Below are positions 43,268 to 44,360 of a DNA stretch of 44,360 nt, piece by piece. The stretch is taken from NCBI GenBank assembly GCA_045596365.1, contig JAZOCE010000016.1:1-44360 (forward strand). Direction: 5' to 3'. Both the position numbers and the translations under genes were made by a program. The number at the start of each line of letters is the position of its first letter. Position 1 is the first letter of the stretch. Source of the DNA: RGIG4079 sp045596365. Lineage in GTDB: Bacteria; Bacteroidota; Bacteroidia; Bacteroidales; Muribaculaceae. Under the pieces are notes generated by a model, which was not told where the DNA came from, ran no database searches, and saw nothing but the letters and a program-made list of their open reading frames with translations.

Positions 43268-44189
43268 ATGAAGTTCTTTTTGGTATTTTTAAATATTCTC
43301 TCACTTGATTTTCGATATTAATAGCTCTAATCTCATTAATAGACACGCCATTTATCTTAAAAATATTACTATCCAAATAAAGGCCCAAACTATAATCCCA
43401 CCCATGTCCTAATAATTCTTGAGCTAAACCTACGACTGCTGGACGTTGTTTATGAGAATTATCAGATTTTATCATCGCTACATTGCTATCAGGATCATAA
43501 ATAATCGTTGAACCCGTTGGTTCTCCATTGTTTCTCTTTATTTTATCTTCAGCTATTGCTTTATTTATACTTTTGTCTATTTCAATCTTTTGAGGTTTCT
43601 CTATTTCTAAAACTTGTTCACTCTCTTGGAGATTTGATAATCGCAAACTTGGTTCCCCCGGAATTTGTGATAATAAATCTAAATCCTTACGTACGTTATC
43701 TACATATTCTGATAGAGGTATAACACTCCCCTTTTGTGGCTCTAAAATGCCATTTTTATAAACAACATAATCCAAATTTTGATTTTCTTCTGGATAGATG
43801 ATTCTTATCTCCATCCCGGTAGGGTCGATGAGCATGATGGGGTTGCCAGCGCAGTAGAGGTAGGGGGATAGCCAGGGGGTGTTTTCGCTGAGGAGGTCGG
43901 GGCTGTGGAATTGTAGCACCGGGTAGTAGTATGGGCGGGCGTGGAAGTCGTAGGTGTTCAAGCCGTTCATCGTCTCCAATTCCTTGCCGGAGTATTTGTA
44001 GTTCTGCCGGCTTGCGCTCTCGCCAAACAGTCCGCCATAGGGGTAATAGTCGTTCTGCTCGATGACGTTTCCTTGTGCATCTGCCACCTGACGGACATTA
44101 CCCTGATAGTCGCAATAATGGCGGATGCCGGCGGTAGCTGATACCACCGACAACACAATCGCTAATATTATTGCAACTATCCTATTCAT
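43245..44189 (-). CDS. Short secreted Rhs-core protein with a zincin-like C-terminal domain
   Basis: The 314-residue protein has a signal peptide (MNRIVAIILAIVLSVVSATA). The last part of the Rhs core follows, with YYPYGGLFGESASRQNYKYSGKELE, then FHARPYYYPVLQFHSPDLLSENTPWLSPYLYCAGNPIMLIDPTG at 84-125 in shortened form. After IDPTG the DNA turns AT-rich and the sequence becomes a variable C-terminal domain. In it AVVGLAQELLGHGWDYSLG (251-269) followed by INEIRAINIENQVREYLKIP resembles the HExxH-plus-Glu zincin pattern of M91-type effectors, but the first His is Gln (Q257) and one residue is inserted. Probably a polymorphic toxin or degenerate derivative. Confidence 0.75.
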   Translation of the reverse strand: MNRIVAIILAIVLSVVSATAGIRHYCDYQGNVRQVADAQGNVIEQNDYYPYGGLFGESASRQNYKYSGKELETMNGLNTYDFHARPYYYPVLQFHSPDLLSENTPWLSPYLYCAGNPIMLIDPTGMEIRIIYPEENQNLDYVVYKNGILEPQKGSVIPLSEYVDNVRKDLDLLSQIPGEPSLRLSNLQESEQVLEIEKPQKIEIDKSINKAIAEDKIKRNNGEPTGSTIIYDPDSNVAMIKSDNSHKQRPAVVGLAQELLGHGWDYSLGLYLDSNIFKINGVSINEIRAINIENQVREYLKIPKRTSYGGQKIF

Positions 44190-44259
44190 TATACATCGTT
44201 TTACTACGAAAACAATGCTGCTATTTTAGGGAAACATAAATATATTATAATATTTTCAT

Positions 44260-44360
44260 CTATCTAAGACTATTTGCAAGTTCTTCAAGTCTTTTATAAA
44301 CTTCGGGGTTATTTTTAATGTCTTCTTCTCTCTGTTCAGGCAACATTGTATCATTATATC
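44260..44360 (-). CDS. C-terminal end of a gene cut by the right window edge
   Basis: The minus-strand frame reads YNDTMLPEQREEDIKNN and PEVYKRLEELANSLR to a TAG at 44260-44262. The ATG-like Met is internal, and the frame is open to the edge. Only 33 codons are visible. It is charged and helical; no family is recognised. It sits just upstream of the Rhs gene, so it may belong to the same cassette. Confidence 0.45.
   Translation of the reverse strand, partial: YNDTMLPEQREEDIKNNPEVYKRLEELANSLR

Overview
The window looks like a chromosome segment from a Bacteroidales bacterium in the phylum Bacteroidota, possibly a Muribaculaceae-like gut lineage, though the family is a guess. The evidence is of three kinds. 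Promoters follow the TTTG-N19-21-TAnnTTTG pattern of this phylum, with little Shine-Dalgarno signal. Several secreted proteins end in type IX secretion (T9SS) sorting-like domains. The housekeeping genes are of Bacteroidales type: a fused KorA, a SIS-only arabinose-5-phosphate isomerase, and a small RsmI-like methylase. No ribosomal RNA, CRISPR array, intact transposase or phage module is visible.

Layout. (1) 1-3.7 kb: the 3' part of a very large secreted T9SS cargo protein. (2) 3.8-5.5 kb: an AAA_14/DUF4143 ATPase and a decayed gene fragment. (3) 5.5-12.9 kb, minus strand: pckA, a WalJ-like metallo-beta-lactamase hydrolase with an RsmI-like methylase, a PpiD/SurA-like foldase, and metK. The metK leader can fold into a SAM-II-like pseudoknot with alternative pairings. 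(4) 13.1-19.7 kb, plus strand: a tight operon of nitroreductase-like lipoprotein, DUF5715/M15-like lipoprotein, giant AsmA-like protein, HAD phosphatase and aroB. It is followed by a second unit, kdsD-ribH, and then a Thr-Tyr-Gly tRNA cluster with its own strong promoter and a terminator. (5) 21.3-29.2 kb: a DUF1846 protein with a nearly leaderless promoter, a secreted phosphodiester glycosidase, an MscS-type channel, a small membrane protein, a 47-residue protein behind a two-copy operator-like repeat, and an acyl-CoA/acyl-ACP synthetase.

(6) 29.2-34.5 kb: a distinctly AT-rich accessory island. It opens with a promoter and a long untranslated stretch holding a 119-nt rod-like, almost fully paired inverted structure. 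Three genes for exported proteins follow: a CxxCxGxG zinc-finger-like protein, a beta-helix-like protein and a 1111-residue modular protein. The island is bracketed by two similar ACTAAAA...TTTTAGT hairpins. (7) 34.5-42.3 kb, minus strand: a five-gene run of dolichol-phosphate-mannose-synthase-like glycosyltransferase, dihydroorotase, Ca2+ P-type ATPase, korA and korB. (8) 42.4-44.4 kb, minus strand: an Rhs-type cassette. It has a short secreted Rhs core with an exchanged AT-rich C-terminal domain resembling a zincin, an overlapping candidate immunity gene, a duplicated copy of the Rhs leader in a 41-codon remnant, and the tail of a further gene at the right edge.

The most interesting parts are the rod-like RNA/MITE element at 29.35-29.47 kb, the metK leader, and the Rhs polymorphic-toxin cassette with its nearly identical duplicated 50-bp leader segment. 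All functional statements come from reading motifs by eye; no database search was run.
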